A stretch of 64,000 bases of DNA from Hypholoma sublateritium FD-334 SS-4 (GCA_000827495.1 KN817528.1:372001-436000); one strand, 5' to 3'; positions 47,301-58,659 are shown, counted from the stretch's first letter. A program made the numbers and translations. The notes: generated from the letters alone by a model not told the origin.

Positions 47301-48529
47301 CTGCTGCGCTGTGCCACCAGCGCTGTGTGCGGGCCTTCTCGGGGGAAAGCAGACGGCTGTACTGCGCGGAAATAGGCGCAAAATCAGCTGGTCGAGGTCA
47401 CTTGTCTAGAAGACCAGCCTCGAGGACTCTGAAAATTCCACCGCATGAGTAAGTGAATACCTCTCTGACCAAGTCGGACATCACATCATTTTCGTCCTTT
47501 TCTAACACGATGAACTTAGAGGGGTGACACATTATTATCAGGGCCCGCGCAGTAGAACTGCAGAGAGCCACGAATACAATGTGCTTTCTAGTGCAAGGAG
47601 TATGACTACACAGCTCCCAATCGAAATAACGCCCCACGGACGCCTGCCCCTTTTGACTGCCCCCCGGGAATGCACCGCACGGTAGGAAAGTGTGCTCTTG
47701 GACTCATGCGGTCTCTTTCTCGGGTAGATCGGGGGCTAGTTTCGCGCTTCATTTTCCCTCACAAGGGATCTGGGAGGAGGCGGGTTAGTCAGATTCCCTT
47801 CTGTCCTTCCCTTACGTGAACGCCGATGAGTAAGTTCGCCTCGATTTCGCCAGGATATCGGACGCAGTGTGTGCGAGCTTATAATATCGGTCATTATTTA
47901 ACGCATATTCAGTCCATGTTGGGACTGGTATTACAACCTTTTTCCCCAGCCCGGGCACAGATCGTGGTGTTGCTGTTACTCAGCAGCTAGATGTTGGCCT
48001 AATAGGTATTCAAATGCATATGAGATTTAGTTGAGTAATTTTCCATCTGCCCATGGGTTTGAATCAAAAAAATTGTGACAGGCCGCTGGCTGACTGATTC
48101 ACATGCTCTGCTTACTACTATCACCATATCGTTATTCTGTGCCACAGGGTGGATTTTAAAGCCATTTCGAAATCAAAGAAGGGACTCAATAGGAACTAGA
48201 CTCTAGTCCGCCGGTGTGATAAAACCATGCGCAACTTCAAGTTATCTGTAGTCAATCCATGAATGTAAGGCCTTGTACACTCGCTTTGTCAGTTATGGGT
48301 GGTGCTAGGAAGCAGCTTACCTCCATTTGTACAATGTACTGCTTGTTAAAGTCAACAAGGGGATAGTACTGATATCAATCTCACTATCTCACTCAACGCT
48401 TACATATTATTAGGAATCCGTTATTGGCACATCTACGAGCGCTTATTGAGAGCTCTCGTCGCGCTGTTACCGCAAACTTGTCCACCTCAAAAGCCACAAA
48501 ATAACTCCACGTTTTTCTGGTACCTATCA
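47301..48529. other. intergenic, no gene called
   Basis: Mixed composition. A 79-codon minus frame (47398-47637) has no partner exons or domain and is not called. Confidence 0.5.
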
Positions 48530-48780
48530 GACAGACGCTCGTCTCGCTGGGAAATGAAAATTACAAGCACTCGCGTGCCGCGCACACACCTTCCAAACGA
48601 CCTCGAGACTCTCCCGCAGGAGAGCAATGTTCTACGTAAAACGAGACAACGCAAATTAACTGTATATAAAAACTGCGCTATGTGTAAAAATCCGAGACAA
48701 GGTCAGTTTCTGTAAACAGGCCCCAATTGAGTATATTCTAAGAAGCCTAACAAACGAAGGGCCATCGAGTGCGCAAGACC
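48530..48780 (-). repeat. TATA/microORF module, copy B (decayed)
   Basis: Aligns without indels to the microORF of copy A, but the start ATG is ATT and the stop TGA is CGA, so it no longer encodes the peptide. The TATA region is also changed. It lies beyond the 3' flank of F-box copy B, not upstream of it, so it may belong to another lost unit. Confidence 0.7.
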
Positions 48781-48849
48781 TGTGTAATCACTTCTGAGAA
48801 AAGGTTAAGCCTTCCACAAAGCCTGTACAATCCACCAACAGTGCGCACG

Positions 48850-50225
48850 GCGGTCTAAGTCGTCTCGAAATATTGTCAAGCACGTGTGAGAATTTCCTTT
48901 CCAGTCCATCGCCACCCACAGCACCGAGCGAACACAGGAGAACCTGCCGAAACGCGCACGCTAATTTCGCGGCGACGTACACACACCGCTCCCCGCTACC
49001 GATCATACGGCTTCGTAGTGTGGATCGTGGTATCCGAGGCCGAGCGGCCAACGTTCCCGCGACCCGGACTGCTGCACCTCGACGCGCTCCTTCAGCCACT
49101 CCATGCGGCGGATCCCGCGCATTACTATACGTCCCCGGCGGTCCGGCGATATCTTACAAAGCTCGCCTCCGTCGCCATCCCCGCCAGATAGCATAGATCC
49201 GATGCGCCCATGACATCCATGCCCAGCATCTCGAGCGTACGCAGCGCGGGCCACGGGCGCCCCACCGCCGCCGCCGGGGGGTCCTCTGTCAGCAACCCCT
49301 TGGATATCTCGCTGGCCATCGTCACCGCCGTAAGCGCAACGACGTTCGGCGTCGCGCGCGCGAGCCGTGCGACATCCGCCGCGTCGATGAGGCACTCGTC
49401 GAGCGTGAGGTGCCGCACGCTCGGAAGCGGCGCGAGCTCGAAGTAGTGGATCTGCGAGAGCCAAATTTCGTCGAGGCCCGGCGCGTCGATGAGCGCGAAG
49501 AGGTGCGTGGGGCTCGAGAGCACCCCGCTCAGGCGCAGCTGGCGGAGGTAAGGCAAGGTAACGGCCTGCGGGGGCACGGTCGAATCACACGGGTGGTTTA
49601 TGAAGAACTGGTCGAACGACAAGTTGACGAGGCGAGGCACGGAGACGAGGAGGCGCGTCAGCTGGTCAGGCATGATGTAGTGGCGCGCCCAGCCGTTGAG
49701 GTGAAGCGTCGTGATTGCGTGGAGCGGGGGGTGCGTGTCCCCGATTGCGTAGCTCGCCAATCGCACGAACGAGAGCGCCGAGGCGCCAGGTGCGAGTATG
49801 GTGCCCTCCATGCTGGGGTACTCCTTGAGTCCTTCCGCGAAGACCGTGCCTTCTCTTCGCTGATACAATCGCCCAGAATCAACGATAGATGCTCCAGAAT
49901 TGGCGCCTCAGCCTCGCAAAACAACTTCTTGAAAGCATCCATGTGCGGAAGCGGGAACCATGTGGCTATTGACAAACGCCGCCAGCGGGAGGCATGAGAC
50001 GCCAAGCGCGACAGGTATGGTGTGAAGTCGGAGGCGGTGTCATAGAAATGGAGGTCGATGTCGAGGAAGCACTGCTGCGAATACAAGAGGTGTGCATCAA
50101 ACTGGGAGAGAACATGCTCAGAAGAATTATTGGCCGGGTGGATGTGGAATGAGATTGTGTTCTAAAGCAAGGGCGTAGAGAGGACGATGACCCGCCATCG
50201 ATGCGATACGTGCGCGGCAGTCACA
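48850..50225 (-). pseudogene. F-box protein (family 2, copy B, broken)
   Basis: Homologous to copy A but lacks the coiled coil and first half of the F-box; homology starts at about 50225 (SHRWRVIVLSTPLL). The codon for the following Trp is TAG (50162-50164), a nonsense change in LLWNTISFHI. Frames then shift near 49860 (between SEEKARSSRK and YPSMEGTILAPG) and again near 49190-49230, before the tail (RRMEWLKERVEVQ, LGLGYHDPHYEAV). The 3' flank (CTCGGTGCTGTGGGTGGCGA) matches that of copy A to about 48850. It cannot encode the full protein as read. Confidence 0.85.
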
Positions 50226-50330
50226 TGGAAGGGCACGACCTCGACGCCCGCCCCAGGATCGGTGCGCTGTTTGCCATAGACAACGTTGTCAAATAGTGCC
50301 ACCGCCAGTCACATATCCTTCTCCCTCATC

Positions 50331-51628
50331 ATGGCCGCGACTGCTCCTCCTGAGATCCAAGTCTATGCATCGTTCCCTCACGCCGTGGCGCTTGGCGCCG
50401 ACCTTAATGTTCACCCTTCCAATTGGCATTGGGTCCATTGTCTCACCCTCCCAGTAGAGACCCTCAATGCACTGCAGTTCTCGCAAAGGCCGCACAAATG
50501 GATCCGCTATGCCATCGGAGTCGTCGTTGGAGCAGAAGGTGACCTTTCGTCGAGTCCCGACTCGCTCAATGTTGTGGACTACAACGCGGTCCTCCCATCC
50601 GAGTCCGCCGCTCTCTACTATCACGCCAGCGACGAGGAGAGGCGAAGGATGTTCCCGGTCGATCCTGACATCGGACGCACAAACATCACTTCTAGTGGTG
50701 CCACCACTCGGAGGGCTCAATTCCGCGAAGACGTTGCAGAGCGGGATGGAAGGACGTGTGTCTTGACGAGCTTGGAAGAGGATTTATGCGACGCCGTGCA
50801 TCTTCTGGCCCACAGCAAGGGCCATACGGTATATTACTCTTACTCTCAGTCTGTCCTTTCTCATCATCTGCAGTACATTGCGACTTATACCCAACGCCGT
50901 AGCCATGGCCGCACCTGCGGCGACATTGTACAGGATATCGACAGCGTCCAGAACGGCCTTTTTCTCAATCTCTTCACTCACAGGGCATTGGGTAAAGATG
51001 TTGCGTTCTTAACGGTGCGTGCCGCTTGTATGATACATAATCAGAGTCTGATGGCACCGATAAGCAGACGCCCAACTTTGCCATGAACACGAGCGACATC
51101 GACCCCACTGCACCATCAGCAGAAAAAAGGTGTACAGCACATCTCTTCCAGCCTGACAGACCATCTTTGCTCGGCGGCCTCGGTGCCCCCCCTTCCGGTT
51201 CTCCACTCCGGATTTCTGATACTCCTGAGTGGCCCCCTCCCATCCTCTTCGACGCCGTCTATGCTGGCGCTGTACTTCACCATTTCGGCACCCAGACACT
51301 GAAAGATGAGGTCACCGTGACTTGGAAAGGCACCTTCGACCCCGGTGGCGTTATGACCGCGGCAGACGCAGATCACAAGGCGATCATGGATGAAAGATCC
51401 ATCACGGCGAATAGGGCGCAGAATCAGGCACATGAACGTGGGGCACGCTATCAAGCTCGCGTTGCCCCCGACGCCTTCGACATGCTCATGACTCTGCCAT
51501 ATATCAGGGTGCCACCGAAAGAGCTGAAGGCAATGTTGAGGGAGGTAGAGGAGAAGGCAGAGGCGACGGAGCGGAGACGCGTGCAGGAGAAAGTTGATAC
51601 TTGGATGAAGCAAATCACTGACGTATAG
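50331..51628 (+). CDS. HNH_2-type nuclease-domain protein
   Basis: Belongs to the HNH_2-domain proteins that are abundant in Agaricomycetes; their role is not known. The ATG at 50331 (MAATAPPEIQVYASF) starts exon 1. Introns at about 50830-50873 and 51016-51069 join in frame. The N-terminal 130 residues are a fungal-specific beta-rich region (WHWVHCLTLPVETLNALQF). The HNH core reads RDGRTCVLTS (first Cys pair partner missing), CDAVHLLAHSKGH (first His), D-SVQNGLFLNLFTH (Asn, then final His in FTHRALGKDVAF). Thus the motif order H-N-H is present. The C-terminus is helical and charged (LREVEEKAEATERRRVQEKV). The start lies about 100 bases from the broken end of F-box copy B, so the truncation point of that copy coincides with this gene's promoter. 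Confidence 0.82.
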
Positions 51629-51806
51629 CTTGCATGTCGTACTCCTAGCCTGAAAGAAGCACAAATTCTATATTTTATTTTCCGGCTGTCAGTATTACGC
51701 AGCTGTCGGTATATATGCTTGAGACGCAGAGAATTCAGATCGTCCACTCACCTCTCAGTATCCATGCTTGGAAGTTGGGACAGTCCAACTTGTCACAGAA
51801 GAAATG

Positions 51807-51984
51807 ATGTGCCCAAACGAAGATGCGCACAAGGAGCTGTTTGATGCTGGAATGGCCACCTGGTGGAAGGTTATGGTATGTCTAGGTCTTGCGGAAATGT
51901 GACGGCCGCGCACTGACCCCAGCTCAGGGAGACGCATTCATCGACAATATGTCATCTGGGAGTCCTTTCTTTGTGTGGATATTC
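51807..51984 (+). pseudogene. carboxymuconolactone decarboxylase-like fragment
   Basis: Two exon-like pieces joined by a GTATGT...CTCAG intron (51876-51927) read CPNEDAHKELFDAGMATWWK, then VMGDAFIDNMSSGSPFF, and stop soon after at a TGA. The pattern (ELF-x-x-G-x-x-T-x-x-x-V-x-G-x-A-x-(V/I)-D) resembles the N-terminus of CMD/AhpD-like proteins. The expected core (EFVTEYCWG-like) is missing, so it is a decayed fragment if the assignment is right. Family memory only. Confidence 0.35.
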
Positions 51985-52085
51985 AACTGAGATATATAAT
52001 TGATCCATCTACGCAGCAACTGGCCACCGAGGTAATCATGACCGTCCCCCAGGACGAAGTGACCCCGCATCCTGCCAGATCCTGC

Positions 52086-53589
52086 CCTACTAACACAATT
52101 CCTCGTGATGGGGATCGGTGTACCCGAGCCCGAGCGGCCAGATCTCCTGCGCATCGGACCGCTGCACCTCGACGCGCTCCTTCAGCCAATCCAGGCGGTG
52201 TTTCGCGCGCATCGCCGTCCTTCCCTCGTGGTCCAATCTGACCTTGCTAAGCCCGCCGCCATGCCCGTGCCCATCCTCATTTCCCTTTCTCAGCGCACCT
52301 GCCTTCTGAAGGGTGAGCACCAGATGACACAGGTACGGCACGTCCTGTATCTCCATGTCCCACAGTTCGATTGTTCGTAAGGCAGGCCACGGGCGTGCCG
52401 CCGCCGCCGCCGCTGCCGGGTCCAGGCCGTCCCCGGGCAGCAGCCCCTTGAAAATCTCGTTGAGCATCCTCTCTGCGGTGAGCGCGACCACATTCGGCGT
52501 TGCGCGCGCGAGCTGCGTGACGTCCGCCGCGCCGAATTCGCACACGTCGAGCGTAACGTGCCGCACGCTCGGCAGCGGGGCCATCTCGAACGAGTCGATC
52601 TGCGAGAGCCAGAGCGCGTCGAGGTGCGGCGCGTCGATGAGCGCGCAAAAGCGCGCGGGGCTCGAGAGCAGCCCGCGCAGGCGCAGGTGGAGGAGGTGCG
52701 GGAGCGCGACGGCCTGTGGGAACACGGTCGGGTCGCTCATGAAGAATTGACTGAGCGACAGGTTAGCGAGGCGCGGCACGGCCGCGAGGATGCTTGTGAG
52801 CTGGTCGGGGGCGACGCAGTGACGCGTCCAGCCATCGAGGTGGAGCGTCCTGATTGAGTGGAGCGGTGGGTGCATCTGGCCGATTGCATAGCCTGCCAAG
52901 CGTACGAACGAGAGCGCCGGAGCAGTCCATGCTAGGGTACGTCCTACGCGGTGATCGTGTTTGCTCTTCGTGATATTGGTTAACTAGCGTCAGCGATAGA
53001 TGCTCCAGAGCAGGCGCCTCTGCCGTGCAGAGTAGTTCCTTGAACGCATCCATGTGTGGATGCGGGTCATAGATGGCAATCGACAACCTCCGCCAACGCG
53101 AAGCATGAGCCGCCAGACGCGAAAGGTATGGTGCGAGATCGGTGGCAGTGTCATAAAAGTGGAGGTCGATGTCGAGAATACACTGCGCCGAGTGCAAGAG
53201 CTGCACATCCAACAAGGGGAGAAGACAACTGGAAGATTTTTTGGCTGGGCGGATGTGGAGTGAGATTGTGTTCCAAAGCCAGGGCGTAGAAAGGACGATG
53301 GACCGCCAGCGATGCGATACGTGCGAGGCTTTCACCTGCAACAGTGGCTCTGGTACGAGACCCGACCGATTCGGAGGATAGGAGAAATTGCGTTGATCCA
53401 GAATGAATATATTGGCCAGGATTTCATTGGGGCGGCCAGACGGTAAACAGGTGCGTCGTCGTTTAGGAGCCGGGAGTACTTTGCGTTCCGCAGGCCGATT
53501 TCGAGACTTACCTCCTCGAGTTCACGCAGCAGCTGTTCTTTCCGCGTGTGAAGACGTTGAATCAAGGCGAGTAGCATGTTGCAGTCCAT
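52086..53589 (-). pseudogene. F-box protein (family 2, copy C, broken)
   Basis: Homologous over its full length to copy A, on the opposite strand. The start MDCNMLLALIQRLHTRKEQL is kept. After VYRL a 5-base insertion (CGTCTG-GCCGC-CCCAATGAA) shifts the frame in the F-box. The body resumes at QVKASHVSHRWRSIVLSTPW. Near 52925-52935 about 26 bases are lost (the region encoding GTILAPGA in copy A), shifting the frame again. The rest is open from SFVRLAGYAIGQ to GLGYTDPHHEE. Two independent frame breaks make a working protein unlikely. The upstream module C is intact. Confidence 0.85.
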
Positions 53590-53821
53590 TCCTATGCAGC
53601 AGTTGCCTGTCACAGCAGTGTAAAATTAAGCAGCGGAAAAGAGCAGAAACCAACCTTCATAGCCACACTTTTGCCATGGACAGAACTATCAAAAAGTGCC
53701 ACCTTCACATGACTACAATGTCTCCATCAAAATTGACAGTCTTCAAAACACTAAAATTGAACACAAAACAAAACCAGTATGATTGGCAGCACTACATAAA
53801 ATAGTAAATTATCATGTAAAA

Positions 53822-54169
53822 AGAAAGTATCCATCAGACAGACGCTCATCTCGCTGGGAAGTGAAAACTGCAAGCGCTTGCGCGCCGAGCCAACTCCTCC
53901 CAAACGTCCTCGAGACTCTCCCGGAGAAGAGCCATGTTCTCTGTAAAACGAGAGAGCGCGAATGTCATCGAGTGGATATAAAGAATGCGGCATTTGTAAA
54001 AATGCGAGACTCGGTCAGTTTCTGTAAACAGATCCTGATTGAGTATGTTCTAAGGAGCAACGGAGGCCGAGCCTACCCTTATATACTCTTTTTTCCATGG
54101 TCTGTGCGTTTCCTCCACGGGAGCACGTGCACATCACGTTCGTTAGCGGGCCCGAGTCCTCCTAAATAG
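53822..54169 (-). repeat. TATA/microORF module, copy C
   Basis: Inverted near-identical copy of module A, upstream of F-box copy C. It contains a TATA box (54079-54085, minus) and the microORF at 53846-53935. Confidence 0.75.
53846..53935 (-). CDS. 29-residue microprotein or upstream ORF, copy C
   Basis: The same 29-codon ORF as at 42132-42221: identical start and stop, and one residue change (Trp to Cys at position 22) among four base changes. It is intact even though the adjacent F-box copy C is a pseudogene, so its maintenance does not depend on that gene. Same caveats as copy A. Confidence 0.4.
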   Translation of the reverse strand: MALLRESLEDVWEELARRASACSFHFPAR

Positions 54170-54503
54170 TAAACGCTCCCGCTCAGAATAGCATTTATTT
54201 CCTTATTCTGGGCCCTGCGTAGTGCGGACGTCTGCTTACTCTAACCCTCACTAACGCTGCTTGCATGCCAGTCTTCCAAACCCGTAAAGTCCTCGATATA
54301 CAAAAGAAGAACACAGCGGCCGTGCTACGAACACAATCCACAAAATACATCACAGTCGAATCGAAACTAGTAATACATGTCGACGGTATTCCGCGTCTTG
54401 TCAATAAACGAACAGTCCAAAAAGAAACACCCCACAACCTGTCCGAAAATACGACAAGGCAATGACACCGCACACACACGATGAATACGAAATACGAACG
54501 CCC

Positions 54504-55802
54504 TCATTTCCCACTCCACCTAGCCTCCTCCATGCGCGCACCCGGGAACTCCCCCACGCCCTCGGTCTGGCAGATGAAGTCGATCGGCACCACCCTCCCC
54601 GCAATCTCCGTGGCGGTCAGGCTCGTGTCGGTAGCCTTCCCCTGCGCGACGCGCGAGATCAGCATCAGCGCCGATATGCACTGCCGCCCGCCCCCAATTG
54701 TAAGAACACGCGAAACCGATATCTTGGAGGGGAAACTGGGACGTACGCATGTCTGGGGGAGAACCATCAGCGCGATCATCGCGTAGATGTGCCCCGCGGC
54801 GAACCAGAGCACCCCGCCGACGACGATGGTCGCGACGGTCAGCGCGCAGGACTCCACGCACATGACGATGATGCGCCCGTAGATCGACACATGCTCCGGC
54901 CCAAGGATGTTCATGAAGTACTTCTGGTGCTGGATGAGCCGCGCGACGATCAGCACGCAGAGCAGAAGATTGCCGCTGAACGTGGTGGCGATGACGAAGA
55001 CCCCGCTGGCGATGAGGGCCTTGATGTGCCGCTCGTCACCGCCTAAAATCAGCAACTTGACAAATGAGGCGGCTTCGTCTCTTGAGGCCCACACGGCGAC
55101 GGTTTCTGCCGTTATGAATAACTGTACGCCCCCACCTTTTATGGTTCACACGTTAATACAAAGGCAATCAACTGATGCAGTGAAAGATTTACCTAGGGAA
55201 ATCAAAAATAAGGCGCCGAGGAAGATGAACAAGAAGTATCTCGGTACCGCCTGAATCCTCCGATACAAGCCAACCGCATGGTAAAACTGCACCAAGAAAA
55301 GTCAGTATCAAGCTGCAGGTTCGTCCTGGATATCATAGCTTACCATAAGACCTTCAGCCATCCAGATGATGAACAAAATAGGGAACGGACTGCCATAGGC
55401 CATCAGCGTATCCACAAAGCCGTGTATCTGCTCGGCGCGGACAAGGGAGATCGAGGTCGTCGCGTAAATCGTGCTCTGCAGAAACGTTGCCGTGCTCAGC
55501 CCAATCATGCCCGTGATGTAGGCGTAGGGTCCCCATTTCCGCTTGAAGTCCTCAGAACGCGCCGGCCGGCGGCTCAAATGCCCCAGGCAGGTGAAGTATA
55601 GGAATATCGTGAGCCCGTATGCGACGGCCGCCAGCGTACTCCCCAGGATCCGGGTCGTCACCAGGGAGGTGTCGACCAGAAACCCTCCCGCGGGCAGAGG
55701 GCGACCAAGCGAGGTATCATTTCCGAGTACAAATGCCTCGACATCTGCGAGATTGGCCGGATACGCGATGATGAAAACGCTGTTTTGCTGTGTGCCCGCC
55801 AT
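54504..55802 (-). CDS. seven-helix membrane protein, Agaricomycete orphan type
   Basis: The start at 55802 (MAGTQQNSVFIIAYPANLAD) leads to an extracellular-like N-terminus with an N-x-T site, then helices: ILGSTLAAVAYGLTIFLYFT, YAYITGMIGLSTATFLQSTI, MAYGSPFPILFIIWMAEGLM, then after an intron FYHAVGLYRRIQAVPRYFLF with IFLGALFLISLG, LIASGVFVIATTFSGNLLLC, ALTVATIVVGGVLWFAAGHI and a last one beginning IYAMIALMVLP. The C-terminal tail is polar (ISRVAQGKATDTS, then ICQTEGVGEFPGARMEE). Five exons with short introns. The layout matches the large mushroom-specific families of orphan seven-helix proteins sometimes called receptor-like; no ligand or G protein link is shown here. Confidence 0.75.
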
Positions 55803-56398
55803 GGAGGGAGTAAGAAAACAGAGGGGCAGCCAACACACTCGCGATTTTACTCTGGAAGCTACGGCGGGGAGTACTTATAGTACAGCCACCGAGGAACGAC
55901 CCCGGCGCGGATCACAGCCTTTGATGCGATATAGGCTCAGGGAGGCTCGGTCGCGGCCAAAGCTCCACAGCCCGCTGGCGAGCTCTGAACGATTATATTT
56001 GGATCATACAGGAAGTACAACGGCTTTTTCTCGAAACTCTCAAGGCTGACAAGAGCCACACTTGGAAGATTTTTGCAGAGCTTGCACATTTCTCTGTGTC
56101 GTCATGAGTTCTTATGTTTTCGCCTAGCACTGATCGGAGTTCATGTAGATCCAGGCAGTGATTGCTTTGTACTAACTTGGTACTGCCTACAAAAGTATAA
56201 CAACTATAAGATCACGCAGATATGGTTCGGGTGGTCCTGACAGTGATATTACAAGTTATCAACATTATAACCTGGCGATCTTATTTACTCGTCTCGTAAT
56301 TCAGGTAAGTTATGGGCGCCTAAATTCTATAATTGGGACAATTGCTGGCGGGAAGTCTATTGGTCATATACATAGCGGTCATTCAGAGTGAACACTGT
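55803..56398. other. intergenic
   Basis: No gene seen; promoter of the seven-helix gene and 3' end of the transporter gene. Confidence 0.5.
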
Positions 56399-58222
56399 CT
56401 AAAAGAGTAACTGAATTGTAAACGCGATAGCTGCTGGCAGGGAAATGAACATTAACAAGTATTGGGGTATCAAGAACATGGCTAGATGTTCGGCAGTGCC
56501 AGTACCACTGTATACCTGTGTCAACAGTACCTGAAGGAGAACAACGGTCAATAGGTGATCATTTGCGAAAAAATGAGTGCATTACGTGGACAGTGGATGT
56601 CGGAAGGCAGGACAAAACACTGATGTCATAAAGGCTATCTAAGATGCTTGGACGGATCACAAAACAGAAGATGCTCACATGCACACCAGTCGTAGGACTT
56701 TGTCCTCCTTCGAGATGAATCCCACATTCGTCAGCCCTTGGCAAATAAGCACTCCTAGCACAGGCATTATCAGCATTTTCATGATGGCGATCCACATAAC
56801 GGCGCCCATTGGCAACGCCTTCCACTCGTGTCTCTGAGGGAAGGGCAAGCGCGCCAGAGACGAGCCAAGACAGATGAGCCCTAGAGGCACAGACGCCGCT
56901 CCAACAAACGTCGTTGAATCGAGTATAAACGCGAGCGGGGGCAGACCGTCCGGCGCAGGATGTATGACGGTCCCCGGAACCTCGACGAACAGAGCTTTCA
57001 GCTTGGGAACTAACGCTATCGGGAACGAGACCAAGATAGCCATTGATGTCGGCGTTAGGAATGATTTCAGAAAATCCATCACGGATCGCCGCTGGATTCT
57101 GATCCGTCGTCGTGCGTTCTGCGGAGTCGGCGGTCTACCGTTCCGGGCTGCCGAATTTGAGCAGCATCCTGGCTCTTTCGGCACGTAGGACAGGGTTTCT
57201 GGCAATTCAAGCGGCGTCTGATATCCAAATTCTGTCGGGGAAGGCGATGTCACAAGAGATTTTATTCCCTCTATGTGGAGTTGAGTCAAGGCGGCGTCTT
57301 CGCCCACAGTATGTCTTTGATGGCCTTCGGCGACATGCTCACCGGGGCCCACAGCAGGCTTTTCAACGTCGGACAGAACCGTGCCCGGTGCGTGCGCCGA
57401 ACTTGCAGCGCGACCTCGCACAAGGCCCTTGAACGAGTGGATATATGCGCTTCGCTTTAGGCGCATAGCTTCTTGTACCTCTTCTGGCTCGATGTCTCCG
57501 CCTTCAAAGTCCCAGGCTACTAGTTTATGCCCTCCGAAAGGAAATAAGGTTACCTAGAGTGGAAGTCAACAGTTTAAAAGCGAGCTAGACGCAATAGGGA
57601 AATACCAAGAAAACCAGTATAAAGGCAGAGATGTAGGCGACCGCAAGATTTTGATCCTGGATTCCTTGGAAAGGAGCTGCTCCGGTTATGCTCATGATTA
57701 CGGCAGTTGCTGTACACCTTATCGATGAGTATGTACGAAAGAGTGATATGAAATAACTCACGAATGTCGCCCACATTTCCCCAACCGCCCGCAACTAGGA
57801 TCCCGTATCTAAATCGGTGGGGAACCCAAAGAAATTGTTTAATGACAAACGCCATTGCCATGCCCAGTGCCTCATAGAGTAACGCGATAACAATGAGCGG
57901 TCCTGGAACGAGAGAAATTTATGTCAGTCGAGTTTCGTTATATTAGTGGAAAGCAGCGCACCAAGAGCACCGGCGTTCTGAGTCGTGAACGCAGGAACAA
58001 TCTTTGAGAACATCAGACATGGAAGCGTGATGCTCAGTACGATCTGTCCTGCGCCAGACGCAGCCACAGGAGGAAATATATCAGCCTTCGTGATTCCGAA
58101 ACCACATGCAATGCAAAATATTCTAATTCCACATGAGCATGGACTTCGTGAGCGTAGAGTGAAACTTACAGTCGAATCAAAGGTCGGCATGATATCCAAA
58201 TGAGCGTTCCGGCGGCGACCAT
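56399..58222 (-). CDS. auxin efflux carrier (AEC) family transporter
   Basis: A member of the AEC/PIN-like superfamily (fungal Ecm3-like group). The start at 58222 gives MVAAGTLIWISCRPLIRL; an intron leads to IFCIACGFGITKADIFPPVA. Landmarks follow: SITLPCLMFSKIVPAFT, FVIKQFLWVPHRFRYGILVA with GGWGNVGDI, PTAVIMSITGAAPF and YISAFILVFLV. The central cytosolic loop is long, charged and variable (about 200 residues, GHKLVAWDFEGGDIEPEEVQ onward). The second helix bundle is LPPLAFILDSTTFVGAASVP, LGLICLGSSLARLPF and MWIAIMKMLIMPVLGVLICQ. The end is CLPTSTVHVLLTQVYSGTGT, then AEHLAMFLIPQYLLMF. Correct splicing near 56590-56672 (acceptor GACATCAG) is needed to restore CIVLSCLPTSTVHV; the adjacent exon is very short. 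About nine exons. Probably an ER or vacuolar/plasma-membrane solute carrier. Confidence 0.87.
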
Positions 58223-58659
58223 GGCTTGGAAGTAGGGCTACGTCTTCGCTATGTCAGCTAAGAGTCCGCGCAGTGTGGGACGAGAATCGGAATCGGGTAT
58301 AGGTAAGAGCGAGGATATACAGTATAAGTATGTATTTTGTGATTAACGGGGTCTATGTAATCGTGAACAGGTGTCATGAAATCAAGAGCAAGTTTATTTT
58401 GGGGGCCATTTGCAGGACAGAACCGGGCCGGATTGTGCCATTTATACAAGTTAAGTCCGGATGGAACATGTGCATACCTGTTGGCAGCCAGGCCGACGGC
58501 TGGAGCTTGGGGATACTGCAACAATACTGCAAGGATAATAAAAATTGAAAGTATAAAAGACCGAAAGGATATTAATGATCGTTTTTTCGTGGCTTAGTCT
58601 GAAATACACAGTTAGATTTATTGGAGTACAGTTTGCTTTAACATAAGGTACCCGGAGTA
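58223..58659. other. intergenic
   Basis: No gene called; includes the AEC promoter and leader. Confidence 0.5.

Noticed and set aside
47398..47637. 79-codon minus frame in intergenic DNA
   Set aside because: Isolated, no homology recalled, no neighbouring exons.
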